Of a stretch of DNA of 64,000 nucleotides, positions 33,591 to 45,432 are shown piece by piece; position 1 is the stretch's first letter; every line of letters begins with the position of its first letter. The translations under genes were made by a program, and so were the position numbers. Under the pieces are notes generated by a model. It worked only from the letters and a program-made list of their open reading frames with translations, was not told where the DNA came from and made no database searches. Location of the stretch: contig JAHLJT010000631.1 in the NCBI GenBank assembly GCA_031308135.1, positions 260,626,355 to 260,690,354 of the forward strand, read 5' to 3'. Source of the DNA: Acheta domesticus (lineage: Eukaryota > Arthropoda > Insecta > Orthoptera > Gryllidae).

Positions 33591-34404
33591 ATGATTTATT
33601 TTAACTTCCATATCAAATGTAGGACACGTTTACAAACACCAGGAGTTCCTCCCCTCCTGGCACGACTCCACTCCCGTGCGTCGCTTGGCACGGCACCTGA
33701 CGCGGTTCCACCCACGTGCGTCTCCCGGCGCGTTTCCTCTCCTTGCGTCTCCCGGACGCTCCTGAGCTGCACGGCTTCCTCACACGGAGTGACGGACTGG
33801 ACTCCAAAATCTCTCTGCTCCCTTTTGTGGGCCGGGGCGAGTGTGCATAGGCTCGCTTCCCTCGGGTCTCCACTCCATCGGGCATGTCCCGGGCTTGCTG
33901 CTGTTGCCACCGACCCGCGAAAGCGCGCGCGCTGTACGGCTGTTCGCTCTCCTCCCCCATCGAATGCGACGAATATTCGCTGCTTCCTCTATTCGGCGCA
34001 AATCAGTCCTTAGAGCATGTCCGCTGCAACAACTCCAAACGAATAATAAGATATATTGCAGAAAAACTGTCATTGCAGATTATATCTTACTGCGCTTCGT
34101 AAACAAAATGCGTTTGCATTTATATGAAATAATCTTATTTTTTAAAAACTCTTCACATCACTTAATGGCAATTTTTAGCTACCATCACCTGTGCCATATA
34201 AATTCTCAAAATTTTATGGAAACCTTCTGATCTTTATTTACAATAATGTTCAATATCTAAACGACCCTTTCGTCAGGATTTCCAATCTTTCTTTACAAAA
34301 AGACATTAATCAATATATGTATAACCCAGCTACAAACATGAAATTCCTTAAATTAATCTGCTACTACACTGTTCTTAAACTCGATTACCAATCACTCAAA
34401 ATAC
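33591..34404. other. Unassigned, GC-rich then AT-rich
   Basis: 33640-33970 is GC-rich with open frames on both strands and no domain. No gene is supported. Confidence 0.3.
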
Positions 34405-35095
34405 TGCAATAGCACTATTTGCTATTGACACAGTACTTTATTCCTCTAACAGGAATTTCGAATCGGCAACATCACCTCACTTTATTCTCCAGCTGGGCAA
34501 AAAATGGCACATTCAAATAAATCCAACTAAAAGCCAGGGAAAAATATTCACCCTCCGTAGACCAGACGTCCCCCCAAATCTCAAAACCAAAATCAAAGCA
34601 TCACCTGGCTTCTTCACAACAAAACTGTCAAATATCTTGGAGTTCTGTTCGATAATAAGACTTACTTGGCGGCAAAATATTACTCTCCGAATAGCTCTAA
34701 CGACTAGTAGAGTCCACCAATTATATCCAATTCTCAAAACAATCACCCCCTCCTACAATTACATGTGGCTACTCACCTCTATAAAGCAATGATACGACCC
34801 ATACTTTCCTATGCTTCCCCAGTCTGGGCTGCCACTGCCAAAATAAACATCAACAAAATGTAAATTTATCAAAATAGATTCCTACGAACCATCATTAAAG
34901 CTTCCTGGTACATTCCAAATGCGCAGTTACATTATGAACTTGGCATTACACTCATCCCCGTCCACTTCTCCCTTTTAGCCGCAAAATTCTGTCCCAAAAT
35001 ATTAAAGATCCCTTCCGCCATTCACTTTCATTTAAGTAAGCAAAATCCTCATCGCAAAAGATTAAAAAGAAAGCTACCAAGAGAATTTTTCGATC
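34405..35095 (+). pseudogene. Jockey-like LINE reverse transcriptase relic (C-terminal part)
   Basis: Reading gives ALFAIDTVLYSSNRNF (the catalytic YADDT box decayed to FAIDT), KKWHIQINPTKSQGKIF, RRPDVPPNLKTK and, after a shift, VKYLGVLFDNKTYL. Then come HQLYPILKT, RPILSYASPVWAAT-like and NRFLRTIIKASWYIPN segments and a tail near LKRKLP. The order is that of Jockey-clade reverse transcriptases after the catalytic box. Stops and frameshifts are frequent. The upstream part is missing. Confidence 0.65.
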
Positions 35096-37630
35096 CCCCA
35101 TAGACTAGAACTGATGAGTCTTTTCTCGTGACAAATCATCTAAGCACGATATTGTATTATATCTAAAACTAGAATAGTATCTATGTATATATCTACTACT
35201 AATATATTTATCGTATGCGGCTGCAGAGGGCCAATGGCGAAGCTAGAATAAAAAAGATTACAACTCATTGTGCTATTTGCATCATCGAACAATGTTAAGG
35301 ACCATTCCCTAACAATGTGCACTAATGTGACCAGTCGTCAGTCAACTATTTTCCGGAACCTCTTTTCGTTTCCCACTCGTTCATCTGCCTTGCAACTAGT
35401 TCCAGAAACAATTTTCTAAAATGAATTTTTCGGCACTCAAGAACAATTTTCGTTGCTCACTATTGCCAATTTTCAAACAAAAATATCACTTCATTAACTG
35501 AAAAAAAATTATCCATATTCTGAAGAGCTATACTCTTTGGTAACAGATTTTCCACTTTTAATTGAAACATTATTGCAATTCTATCTCTTAAATAACAATC
35601 TTCCAAAAGCTACCAATTATTGGCTACCCCCCAATTACGTAACACGTGTCAAATGCCGATTAAACACTTTCCTATGCAATGTAGGATTCTCCCACTATAC
35701 AATAAACAAATCCCAGCATATGTTAAACAAAACTTCAACAAATTAAGTGATAAACGAAATGTAAATGCCACGCCTCTGCCAGTTGCGTATCCTTACTTTC
35801 TGGCAGCACATGAAGTGTACTCTTCTCGCCCTTATAACTTTAAACCATCTGAAAACTAGTTCCCGACCACCATTTTTACTTGTTACTTGCATTGTGATGA
35901 AGCGTTTCAGTTCTACTGCATTTCGCCCGAGATTCACTGCTGATGCACGTTGCACACCCATGGCATAACTACCATTCGAACTCGCGGTACCTGACGCTCC
36001 TGTAGTATGTGCGCTACCTGGCCTACAACTGTACATTCGCGAGCGTTTTGAACTATGTCCGTTCCCATAAACATCGAATTTAAATTCACTTCTAGGCTTT
36101 GACACTCCAATGTTCTGACTTGCTTGCCTGTTCCGCTACTCTGACACTGTTTCTCACTACTCACTACTACTTTTTTTGAAAGATTTCTCACATCTTTAAT
36201 ACTGCGACAGCCATGTGGTTCTGAACAATTGCGACAGCCGCACGGCAGGAAACGCCAATTGCGACAGCCGCGGTCGTTCAGTTGGGCGCGGACGACTTGG
36301 CTGCCGGTTAGCTCAGTAGGTAGAAAGGCGTGCTGAAAATGTTAATGATGGTGGAAGTCGGTATTCGGTGAAAATGAAAGTCTTGTTATCAGGTTAACAA
36401 AATATGTGGCATTCAATAATGAGGTCATGGTAATACCACTAATATCGGCGAGCATGCTCTCCTTCTCCCCAATTCCAAAATTACACACACAAATAAAAAA
36501 TAACACTGATACAAAAAATTTGACATAAATTTACGCCGATTCTCTCTTGACGACCAAGCGCGGCCGAGAATCTTAGTTTATCCGTCTGGTCAAAAGGCAA
36601 TGCTAATTCCTCTTTCCAAACGTTCGTTCCTTTTGATCATGGAAGCGCCTGAAGGGCGTAATACAGCAGCAGCGAAGTGACTTACGGAACCGCCAGCGGG
36701 TTGAACGACCTCTTCTGCCAGCTGCCGGGGAATGGGTCCGGCGCGCGCGCTGGGCACTGCCCGGAGGGGAGGGGCAGGCGACAAAAGCACAACGCCGCTC
36801 ACTCACAGTTAATAACCAGCAGACAATGTTCACGCGCCTGACACAATGGCTTCTGTACTTTCAGTCCACGCATCCCGGAGGCACTCCGCACTTTGAAGAT
36901 CGCTACAAGTCCATAAATGATCTAATCACTTCAGTAGAATGCGCTCAGGCACGAGTTTCGCATAAATCACTTTCTCTCCACTATCCTGACCAAAAATAGG
37001 CGTCTGAAATCCACGTTCCACTGATATTTGGAGGCCGTGCACATATCCCCCCCTAACGAATTCGCTTTCTCTTTCAAGTCAAGACAGAAAAATGTATCTC
37101 GCCGGCGCCGGACGCCGCAGCTAACACCGACCTTCCTCCTTGACTGCCTCGTACGTTCTCCTTTGGCGCTGTGCTCACGATGTCTTTCCAGCCTCTCTTC
37201 CCCCACCAAATTCACCCAAAATGTTATAGAACTTTCCAGAATTCTGTTTAAGCTTGGCAGCTATAGGCGAAAGGTTAGTGCGTCGCAAAATAATTTTGTC
37301 CAATCATCGGAGGTTTTTTAGCCGAGAACTGAGCGAGAAACTTACACTCGTTCCCTCTCACTTCAATCGTATGTCAAACAGGGGTAGTAATTAATGGCCC
37401 AGGGAAGAACCTGGGAATCTCAAGGGAGGAGGTGGGTGAAGGGGCCGCGGGAAAGTGCCGTCGGGGACAGGCGCGGGCGCACGCGCAGCCCCTAGCGGAC
37501 ATCTGCGCGTGTCTAATGGGGGGTTGCCAGCAGGAGTTCGGACAGAATCCTGGCGCCGCCACCGGTTTTGTCGTGCTTCGTGAAAATATTCTTTTACTTG
37601 CAGTTTTAATTAATTCGGTGCCATTACAAT
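35096..37630. other. Unassigned DNA with GC-rich blocks and a tRNA-like fragment
   Basis: AATTGCGACAGCCG occurs twice (about 36228 and 36253). GCCGGTTAGCTCAGTAGGTAG near 36303 is a tRNA A-box-like fragment without a matching B box. GC-rich pieces lie at 36640-36800 and 37430-37560. A C-run near 37047 next to TGTGCAC on the other strand could be a minus-strand polypurine tract, but no LTR was confirmed. Confidence 0.3.
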
Positions 37631-37639
37631 AAGCACATT

Positions 37640-37922
37640 ACAAGCAATTTGTAGAGATTATTATATTTGTGAGTGTAAGTGCTTCAAATGACTTCAAATG
37701 AATTTTTTCGAAAACTCAAAAATTTTCTGTGAAAAAGAGCTTCAAATTTCACTGTTTTAGTAGCGCTTAAACGCTATTTTCTTAAAAACGGTTACATATT
37801 TTTAAAAGAACATTTTTAAAAAATATTCTAAAATGAATATTTCCGTTCTACCATTAGGAAACCGAAAAATTGAGAAAATGTCAAAAAAAATGTACTTTGG
37901 GCGGCGATAGATGGCAGCTGGT
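37640..37922 (+). mobile_element. Helitron-like fragment (inner 3' part)
   Basis: It matches the distal modules of copies A, F and G (CTTCAAATGACTTCAAATG, AAAGAGCTTCAAATTTC and GGGCGGCGATAGATGGCAGC) but stops before the hairpin and CTAG. Confidence 0.55.
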
Positions 37923-38119
37923 TTTCTCAGTGAAACGTATTTATCAAAACTACGTCTACAAATAAGGTAAGGCTTATTTTTTTGAAAATACAAGTAGCTG
38001 TTTTTATAATTTCGTAACAAACATAATTGCTGCGAATTTACTGCGCTTCAGATGCGTCGTAAATTAGAATTTGCAATTCTGTATATTATTTCTTTGTTCG
38101 TTTCTTACATTCGACAATT

Positions 38120-38290
38120 TGTTATACATTTACACATTAATCTTTTAGAAATGATTTATTTTGAAATATTTGAAATAAAAAATTGCTTGCTCTTTAAGGG
38201 AGTATCGACAATGCGGGGAATGCAACAATGGAATTCCGTTTCGCTCTCGCGAATTTCTGGGAATTACGTGTCATAGTTGTGGCTTGATAT
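38120..38290 (+). repeat. Unnamed dispersed repeat, second copy
   Basis: It is the partner of 22700-22830. The shared words include GGAATGCAACAATGG and CTCGCGAATTTCTGG. Identity is moderate with small indels. Confidence 0.5.
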
Positions 38291-38429
38291 AGCTGTATAG
38301 TATCAGGCTTCTATTTCCAATACAAGTTTAGACAACTTTTGTATTTTATTTTTATGCAGTTGTAGAATTCGCACTGCACTGTTTGACAACACGGCGATGG
38401 AAACAGTGAGTTGTTCTCTTTGTGGTTGA

Positions 38430-39025
38430 ATTGGACGTTTTCAAATAATTGCTAAGATGTTAATAGCGCGTGATGGCCAAAAAATTGAACAAATTAGTGA
38501 ATTTAAATATCCCGGATATCATTTTAATTATATTAAATCAAGGGATGTGGAAATAAAATTGAACAACGCCACATACTTCTGTGGAACATTACAACGAACT
38601 CTAAAGCATAATGTGCAAAAAGAAACTCTGCTTAGATTTTACAAAGTTATTGCCTTGGCATTACTGCTTTATGGAAGCGAGAGCTGTACATTAACATCAG
38701 ATCAGCTGCGAAGAATTGAATCTGCAGAAATGAGATTTCTTCGTTTTGTGGCAGGATATTCTCTATTAGACCACAAAAAAAGTGTAGATATCCGAGAAGA
38801 ATTAAACATTGAGCCAGTTGTAGAAATTACGAGTATAAAGAAATGTCGAAAAAAAAATGTAAAGGTCATGTCCTGAGAATGCCACGACAAAGGCTAAGTA
38901 AAATAATCCTTCAATATGCACCCAAAGGAAAAAGAAGTGTAGGAAGACCCTTAAAGAGATGGCATGAACATTGAGACGGAACAGATCAAACGGTCTAATC
39001 CTTGCTGTCGATGATGATGTTAGTA
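38430..39025 (+). pseudogene. RTE-like LINE, C-terminal reverse transcriptase relic and 3' end
   Basis: An open frame at 38457-38876 reads ISEFKYPGYHFNY, LLLYGSESCTLT and AEMRFLRFVAGYSLLDHK, the post-catalytic part of insect endonuclease-reverse transcriptases. A slip in an A-run near 38850 shifts the frame to KGHVLRMPRQRLSK and KGKRSVGRPLKRWHEH, with a stop at 38972-38974. A GATGATGATG tail near 39008 fits the microsatellite ends of RTE-type LINEs. It is heavily 5'-truncated. Confidence 0.65.
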
Positions 39026-39069
39026 GCGCAGAAAGTGCAATATTTCAATCCTATGTAGCTGTTTCCAGT

Positions 39070-39108
39070 AACACAGGAAAGTATGTGCTGTTGTAGCACC
39101 ACATTTTT
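39070..39108 (+). mobile_element. Helitron-like 3' hairpin without CTAG
   Basis: GGAAAGTATGTGCTGTTGTAGCACCAC carries a clear GTGCT...AGCAC hairpin, but CTAG is replaced by CACATTTT. Confidence 0.45.
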
Positions 39109-39310
39109 TTTCTCAAAAACAGCTCAGTATTTTTTCTTTCAATTTTTCCCCTTGGATAGTGCTATGGACTCTTAAAAATGGCGAAGGGCTTGTAATCGTT
39201 GAATCTTTAAAAACTGCAAAAGTTAGAAATAATGCACGACTGTTTGTGTTATAGCACTACAAGTTCTGTCATCAGAGGACTGAAAAATTGAGAAAATGTA
39301 AAAAAACGAC

Positions 39311-40972
39311 TCTCTACTTTCCCGTATACGTTCGTGTATACATAGTACAGGGAAAGTTATGTAATGCTGCGGAAAATCGATTTCGAGATTTCAACGGTAA
39401 TACACTTTTTGGCGTCCCCTTATACCGAAATGTTCTTTTCAAAACGTCCGTCTGTCAGTCTGTGAACAACCGTTGCGCCGAAACCATAAGTACAATTTCT
39501 TCAAAAATGAATATTCCCCGGCCGGTCTGGTTCCACTCGAGGCGCCGCGATTTAAAAAAATATTCTTCAAAATTTGGGGGTACTTTACATGAAGACCTCA
39601 GGACATTTTCAAAATTTTCTCAACAACGGCTCCAAATTTTTTCTTTAAATTTCTTGTAATGATCGAGTAAAATACACTTTTGTTGGTGGCGTAGGTCCCA
39701 TTTTTACAGTTAACTCTAAATTTTCGAAGTTTGAAATTTTTCGGCCTCTTCCTAGAACTACAAAATTGAAGATAGTGATTTTTGCTTCAAATGAAATTTG
39801 TTGTCTAAAGTGAGTTCTTTCATTAAGGTCATGTACATTTTTTGAAACGTTTAGTAGTTTTCGCGTAATACGAAATATTTCGTGGAATTTTACAAAATTA
39901 CGAAAACAAGATTTTCTGAAAAACGACTCCAAATTTTTTCTTTGAACTTTTGGCAGGTATAGTGCTCAATGTACTCTATGAAATGACATTAACGCCATAT
40001 TGCTCTGTTCTTTTGTTTGTTTGTTTGTTTTTCAAAAATTTCAAAAATGTATTTTTTTTACTTGTCTCTCGCGTCTTTAATATTTACAGTAGCGGCAATT
40101 TGTTCACATTATTGTGTTTATGAGTACATGTGCTTTAAATAACGTCAAATAACGTTTTTCGAAAATTAAAATTTTCTGTGAAAACTAGCTCAAAATTACA
40201 CATTTTCAGAAACGTTCAAACGCCACAATTTGTAAACAATATTGTATTTTTAGGTTAAGGTGCTTCAAATGATTTCAAATGAAGTGTTTCGAAAACTCAA
40301 AAATTTTCTGTGAAAAAGAGCTTCAAATATCGCATTTTTAATAGCCCTTAAACGCCATTTTCTTACAAACTGCTCCAAATTTTTCAAAGTAAATTGCCAT
40401 TTAGCACGACGTTTAACTGTTCTTTAGTATTTTAAAATTAATATTTCCTTTCTACCATTAGAAAACCGAAAAATGAAGAAAAGCGCCATTTTCTCAAAAA
40501 TGGCTCCAAATTTTTTCTTCCAATTTTTCGAACATATAGTGATAATTGCACTCTTTAATATGACGTAAAGTTAATTTTGGGGTATTTTTTTTGGTTTTGC
40601 AAAACTGACACAAATGTAATTTTTTAAAGGTCTCTCAAACCTTTCGAAAACTCAAAAATTTTCTGTGAAAAAAGCTTAAAATATCGCATTTCTAATAGCA
40701 CTTAAACGCCATTTTCTTACAAACGGCTCCATATTTTTTAAAATAAATTGCCATTTAGTGTGAGGTTTAACTGTTCTTTAATATTCTATAATTAAGATTT
40801 CCGTTCTACCTTTAGGAACCGAAACATGAAGAAAATAATAAAAATAAATGTAATTTGCGCGGCTATAGATGACAGCTGGCACGAGTATGTGGCAATTCCA
40901 AATAGCTAGCCCCGACCCAAGGAAATTGAAAACTAATACGGGAAAATTTGTGCCATACTGTTGCACCACTAG
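39311..40972 (+). mobile_element. Helitron-like nonautonomous element, copy F (full length)
   Basis: It starts TCTCTACTTTCCCGTATACG and ends ACTAATACGGGAAAATTTG, hairpin, GCACCACTAG|T (CTAG 40969-40972). At 1.66 kb it is the longest uninterrupted copy. Its interior repeats related modules. The distal CTTCAAATG...AACGCC module appears twice (about 40258-40400 and 40630-40760), which explains the greater length. The TC at 39311 fits the TC start expected of a Helitron. No coding. Confidence 0.65.
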
Positions 40973-41009
40973 TTAACGATTGGAAGATGATGGGGGAGGG
41001 GACTGAAAA

Positions 41010-41275
41010 GGTATCCCAGGCGAAAGAAATCAGGAAACGAACAAGTAGGAGAAAATGTATGCCGTTCTGAGGCACCAGTATTTCTAATCTTGCATTAGGG
41101 GACAGTGAAATTCTGGAGATGTGAACAAATGCGTTTTTAACGCGGATGGATGACAGCTCGGATGAAAGAGTGGGCAAAACCGAAAAGTGGTAGCTCAGGC
41201 GAAATACATCAGTAAACCGAGTAGGAGAAAGTCTATGCCGTTCTGTATACTCTCTGTGCTAGTTCTAATTGGAAT
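41010..41275 (+). repeat. Two further Helitron-like 3' end modules in tandem
   Basis: GGCGAAAGAAATCAGGAAAC...GGAGAAAATGTATGCCGTTC (about 41019-41077) and GGCGAAATACATCAGTAAAC...GGAGAAAGTCTATGCCGTTC (about 41197-41250) follow copy F. Both have decayed termini (CACCAGTAT and TGCTAGTTC). Confidence 0.45.
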
Positions 41276-41279
41276 GCAT

Positions 41280-42247
41280 TTAAAAACTTCTAAATTGTAT
41301 AAATGATTTCTGAAAGTTAACGTAAGGTATAAACCTTTTGAATAGAATGCGAATATGCGAACACAATTCCAAAACTAATAAAATACACCGCAAGTCGTGC
41401 TTTGATAAGGGCGAATTAAAAGTGTAGTCTACAAAAATATACTTGAGTCTTTTCCACAAACTATTATGAGTTTTAACTTTTTTTGGTCATTATGTTCCTT
41501 CCATCTCCTCACACTGTGTCCACAGTCTCATATTATAAGACTGTGCTGTGTCAATCAGAAACGTGTACGATAATGATCGGAGTTTGGTTTATAAAATACG
41601 CACCGTTATGCCTCGATATCTCGAAAGCCTCAAACGCTAATTGGTAATATCGAAAAAAATCGAGGAATCCAGAATATGTACCAACAATGAAATTTAAAGA
41701 CTCATTCTTGCAGCATGGGCAATTGTAAAATTATAAGTCTTTTGATCGTTGTATTACGTATATGTAACCTTAGGAAAGATATAATTTCTGTACAACTTTA
41801 AATTAGGTAATTTTGAAATTTATCGTTATCAGCATCGTCCCAAGACATTTCAGAATGGCTGATGGTAATTGTTTTATTTGTGATTTTCAAAGTAAATTAA
41901 TGTGTAACTGTTATGATTTTATTCTGATAGTGTTGCTTATTTTCAGTTCATATTTTTCCCTGATGTAAAAATTGAATGTGCACGTATGTTTGTCATGGAT
42001 CTTGTAAGTTGGCCAGTCCGATATAACCAACACCTGTCCTAGCGTCCAATGAAGGACATGAAATGAGGTTGTTGTTCTTGTTTATGGATGCGTTGTGCAG
42101 AGTTGGGTTAGTTGAACTTGCTCGCTGTTCTTTGTCCGTTTCTTATAGCTCAGTGATATCGTCCCCTTCTGACCCTATGGTGTAATGAAACAGTGTTTCT
42201 TGTGTCTTATATTTTTGTGAATAAGACTTTTAAAATAAAAGGTTACG
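41280..42247 (+). promoter_or_regulatory. Upstream region of YOD1
   Basis: This AT-rich region upstream of the YOD1 start has no repeat from the window families. It must hold the promoter and 5' UTR, but no TATA box or initiator could be fixed. CACAGTCT near 41518 and AGACTGTG near 41540 form an 8-bp hairpin. Confidence 0.3.
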
Positions 42248-45094
42248 ATGGCTGGATTTGCCTTACGAATGAAAAGTAAATCGGGGCAAACGGTGATCAA
42301 GGGTTTGACGCCACAAAGCACTGTGGCGGAATTGAAGGGGAAACTGTCATCCTTAACAAATATCAGGGAGAAGGCCCTTCATGTTCTGTCAGGATTTCCA
42401 CCAAAACCTCTTGATTTAAAACAGTCCGATATTACACTGGAAGCAATTGGAATTACCTCGGGTGATACTCTTATTATAGAGGAACGAGATAATCCTGGGG
42501 AGCAAAAACAAAACGAGAAAGAATCGACAGCACCCCAGATGGAAAAAAGAATTCATATCCAAGAAAGTCAATTGGAGAGACCAGGGATCCTTATGAGAAA
42601 AGTTGTGCCAGCAGATAATTCATGCTTATTTACCAGTATTGGTTTTGTTCTCGGAGGTGAGTGTTGTGTACGTTTATTTCAAATATATTTTGTAGATGAA
42701 GTGTTAAGAATAAATGAGAATGGGTTTCAGGAAAAGTGGATCCAACTTGTGCCCCATTCATGCGGCAGATTATAGCAGAAACAGTTGCTGGTGATTCTGC
42801 AACATATTCTGAAGCAATTCTAGGACAACCAAACAATTCATACTGCGAGTGGATTCTAAAACCTGACTCTTGGGGTGGTGCCATTGAATTAGCTGTTCTT
42901 TCTCAGTTTTATGGGATTGAAATAGCTGTAGTGGACACATTGAATGCTATTATCAACAGATTTGGTGAAGATCAACGTTATGCACAACGAGTGTTCCTTG
43001 TTTTTGATGGGATTCATTATGATCCTTTATATCTAGAGCCATTTGAGGTGAGTTGGCTAGAGAATGATTGAAATGTTGGAAAAATGTTTGTGTGGTGTGA
43101 TTTAGAAAATTGTCCAATCATCAAAACTTGTGAATTTCTATTCATTATTTGTGTGTGACTTATAATCTTTATTTAAATTGTAAGAAATTGAATGAAGGCT
43201 CTCAAAAGTTCTTTTATTGGAATAGAGATTATTACATTCTTTATAGCAAAAATTAAATAAATATTAATGGAATTCAAAATATTCTCCAAAAGCATTGTGA
43301 ATTTTTTTTGTAAGTTCTAACAAACTTACTTCCAAAAAGTGTTGAATTGCTTGGAACTACAAACTTCTGTAGATAGCCCAAATTTTTCGTATCTAATAAC
43401 TAGACATAGGATGTTAATGGAAATGCGTAATCTATTCTAGCAAACATATTTAATGGCTGATAATATATGTGCTCGAATCATGACAATTTACATTTCACAA
43501 TGGTTCTTAATGCTTATTTTTGCCCCCCCCCCCCTTTTTTAGCATAAATGCCTTTTTTTTTTGGCATAAATACAGTTTGTTAGAATTATCGGACTTTTTT
43601 GCCTTTTTATGTATTATTTCTATATATCGCAATGCTAAGATATCAGAAAATCGGTCATGGTCTAACATGACCATTCATTACGAAATCTTCAATTCACATC
43701 TTTGTATTTTAAAATAGAGAATTCCTAAAAGTATACTATCAGATTTTTTTCCATTTTCATACTTCGTAAATTCCAGCCATCATCTGAGAATGGGTTGATT
43801 GACAATGCACCAAGGGCATTGAAAATTTTAGTGGAAATAAATGTAAATTCTCAGAAGATTTCAGTGTTGCTAATGTTGTACTTCTAAAGTATATGCCAGT
43901 CACATCACTAGATGTTCGGAGATCCTTGCCCGCATTCAAACTGATTTTGTCTCCCAATCTTCGCAAATTTGAAATTATCCTTGAAAAGTTACTGGTATAT
44001 ATTAATACAATGCAAACTATTAATAATAAAATGTAGAATTGTCAATATGTAAATCTAGTGTTACATTAAAATATACATAATTGTTTTGTGCATTTAAGTT
44101 TACAAAATAATATAGATGAAAATTACAACAATTTTTAATTTTATTATGTATGTAACTTAAGACTGTCTTTCTCCCTTATTCTTGACATTTTTGGTGCCTT
44201 TTTAGGCACCTAAAATAAGATTTTTTAGTGCCTAAACATCCAATGTCTACTAATAACTCTTAAAAACACATAGAGAATGAAAGGATTAAAACGTGATTTG
44301 ATGTCATAATGATTGCTTATTAATATTATAGAAATTACATTTTGTCTTGCAAATGTCACGTTTGTCCATCTTTTATTCTTAATTGTATCAATATTGTTTA
44401 ATATGTAGCATATTAGCATGGCCACTTTACTAGAAGGTGCAATATGTATTTTGTTGTGTGTTTTCGACGTTTAAGTAATAGAACCCCAATATCCTGGTTT
44501 TGAAATTTGCTTAATTGCATCACATTTTTATGCCAAAATTCTTTTACATCCAAAATACATTTGACTTGCAAAGCTCATGCAATTTAGTCACTGGTGATTG
44601 GCTGTTGACCTTTGTAATGTACATAGAAAAACCTTGAGTCTAACAAATGCATTTTTACACCAGAAATCACTGAAGACTTGTTCCTATTCTTTCATATTAT
44701 CCACAAATGAAATGACTTTGTTAAAGTCCATCTGAAAGGTGGTCTCTCATTTTCTGTTAAATATTTTTCTTGTATGCTGCTTTCTGGATGCTCATGTGAT
44801 ATTTTGTAAATTAATCTTTTTAATATTATATTATTGAAAGTTTAAGATTGTAATTTGTGTATGTTTCTGTTGCAGGGAGGCAGTGTACAAACCATTTTCC
44901 TCACAACAGATGAACGAATTTTGCAAGAAGCAGAACAATTGGCTCTGGAGGCAAAATCAAGTCGACAATACACTGATGTACATCGCTTTTCCCTCAAGTG
45001 CCTTGTCTGTCAAGAGATGCTTGTTGGTCAGGTAGAAGCTCAGCAGCATGCAAAAGCAACAGGTCACAAAACATTTGGAGAGACTGCATCATAA
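42248..45094 (+). CDS. YOD1: Ubiquitin thioesterase YOD1/OTU1 (three coding exons)
   Basis: Exons: 42248-42656, 42731-43047 and 44876-45094; introns of 74 and 1828 bp, both GT-AG (GAG|GTGAGT donors, TTTCAG and TTGCAG acceptors). The joined frame is 314 codons. Residues 1-80 form a UBX/ubiquitin-like domain. The OTU domain (about 113-240) has Asp123 and catalytic Cys126 in PADNSCLF, WGGAIEL at 184-190 and catalytic His232 in DGIHYDPL. A C2H2 zinc finger follows: Cys284, Cys287, His300, His306. The family cleaves ubiquitin chains and works with the AAA ATPase p97/VCP, to which the UBX-like domain binds, in ER-associated degradation. The start has a good ACGATGG context and fits the domain edge; animal relatives are somewhat longer, usually by an N-terminal extension. 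All catalytic residues are present. Nothing suggests a pseudogene. Confidence 0.93.
42657..42730 (+). other. YOD1 intron 1 (74 bp, phase 1)
   Basis: Donor GTGAGT at 42657, acceptor TTTCAG at 42725-42730. Reading through it adds residues CCVRLF and later a stop, and breaks the OTU domain; splicing restores FVLGG-KVDPTCAP. Confidence 0.9.
43048..44875 (+). other. YOD1 intron 2 (1828 bp, phase 0)
   Basis: Donor GTGAGT at 43048, acceptor TTGCAG at 44870-44875. It holds a C-run near 43524 and a small hairpin GGTGCCTTTTTAGGCACC near 44193-44210. No gene or dispersed repeat from this window was recognised inside. Confidence 0.85.
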
Positions 45095-45355
45095 TGTGAT
45101 ATATATTTTTAGGCATATATATTGTAATTATTTATATTATTTCGTTTTTCTTTTAATATTTTGTAAAGCGCGATTTTTCATTGTTAGAGGCTCTTTACAA
45201 TTGTATTTCTTATATTGATATTGGTATATTTTGATTAATTTATTCTTCAATTGTACATTTAAGAAATATTCTTGTTTGTTTTATTTTTTGTGGTGTGTTT
45301 ATGGGACAGGTGTTCATAAAGTTCAGGAACTTTTTTTACCTAACAAATTTGAAAG

Positions 45356-45432
<77 letters not shown>

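Noticed and set aside
36970..37060. Minus-strand polypurine tract and LTR boundary
   Set aside because: A G-run followed by TGTGCAC is suggestive, but no second LTR end, poly(A) signal placement or duplication could be fixed.
42248..42775. A 175-codon single-exon reading of the YOD1 start
   Set aside because: It reads through the 74-bp intron 1; splicing at 42657/42730 restores the OTU domain.
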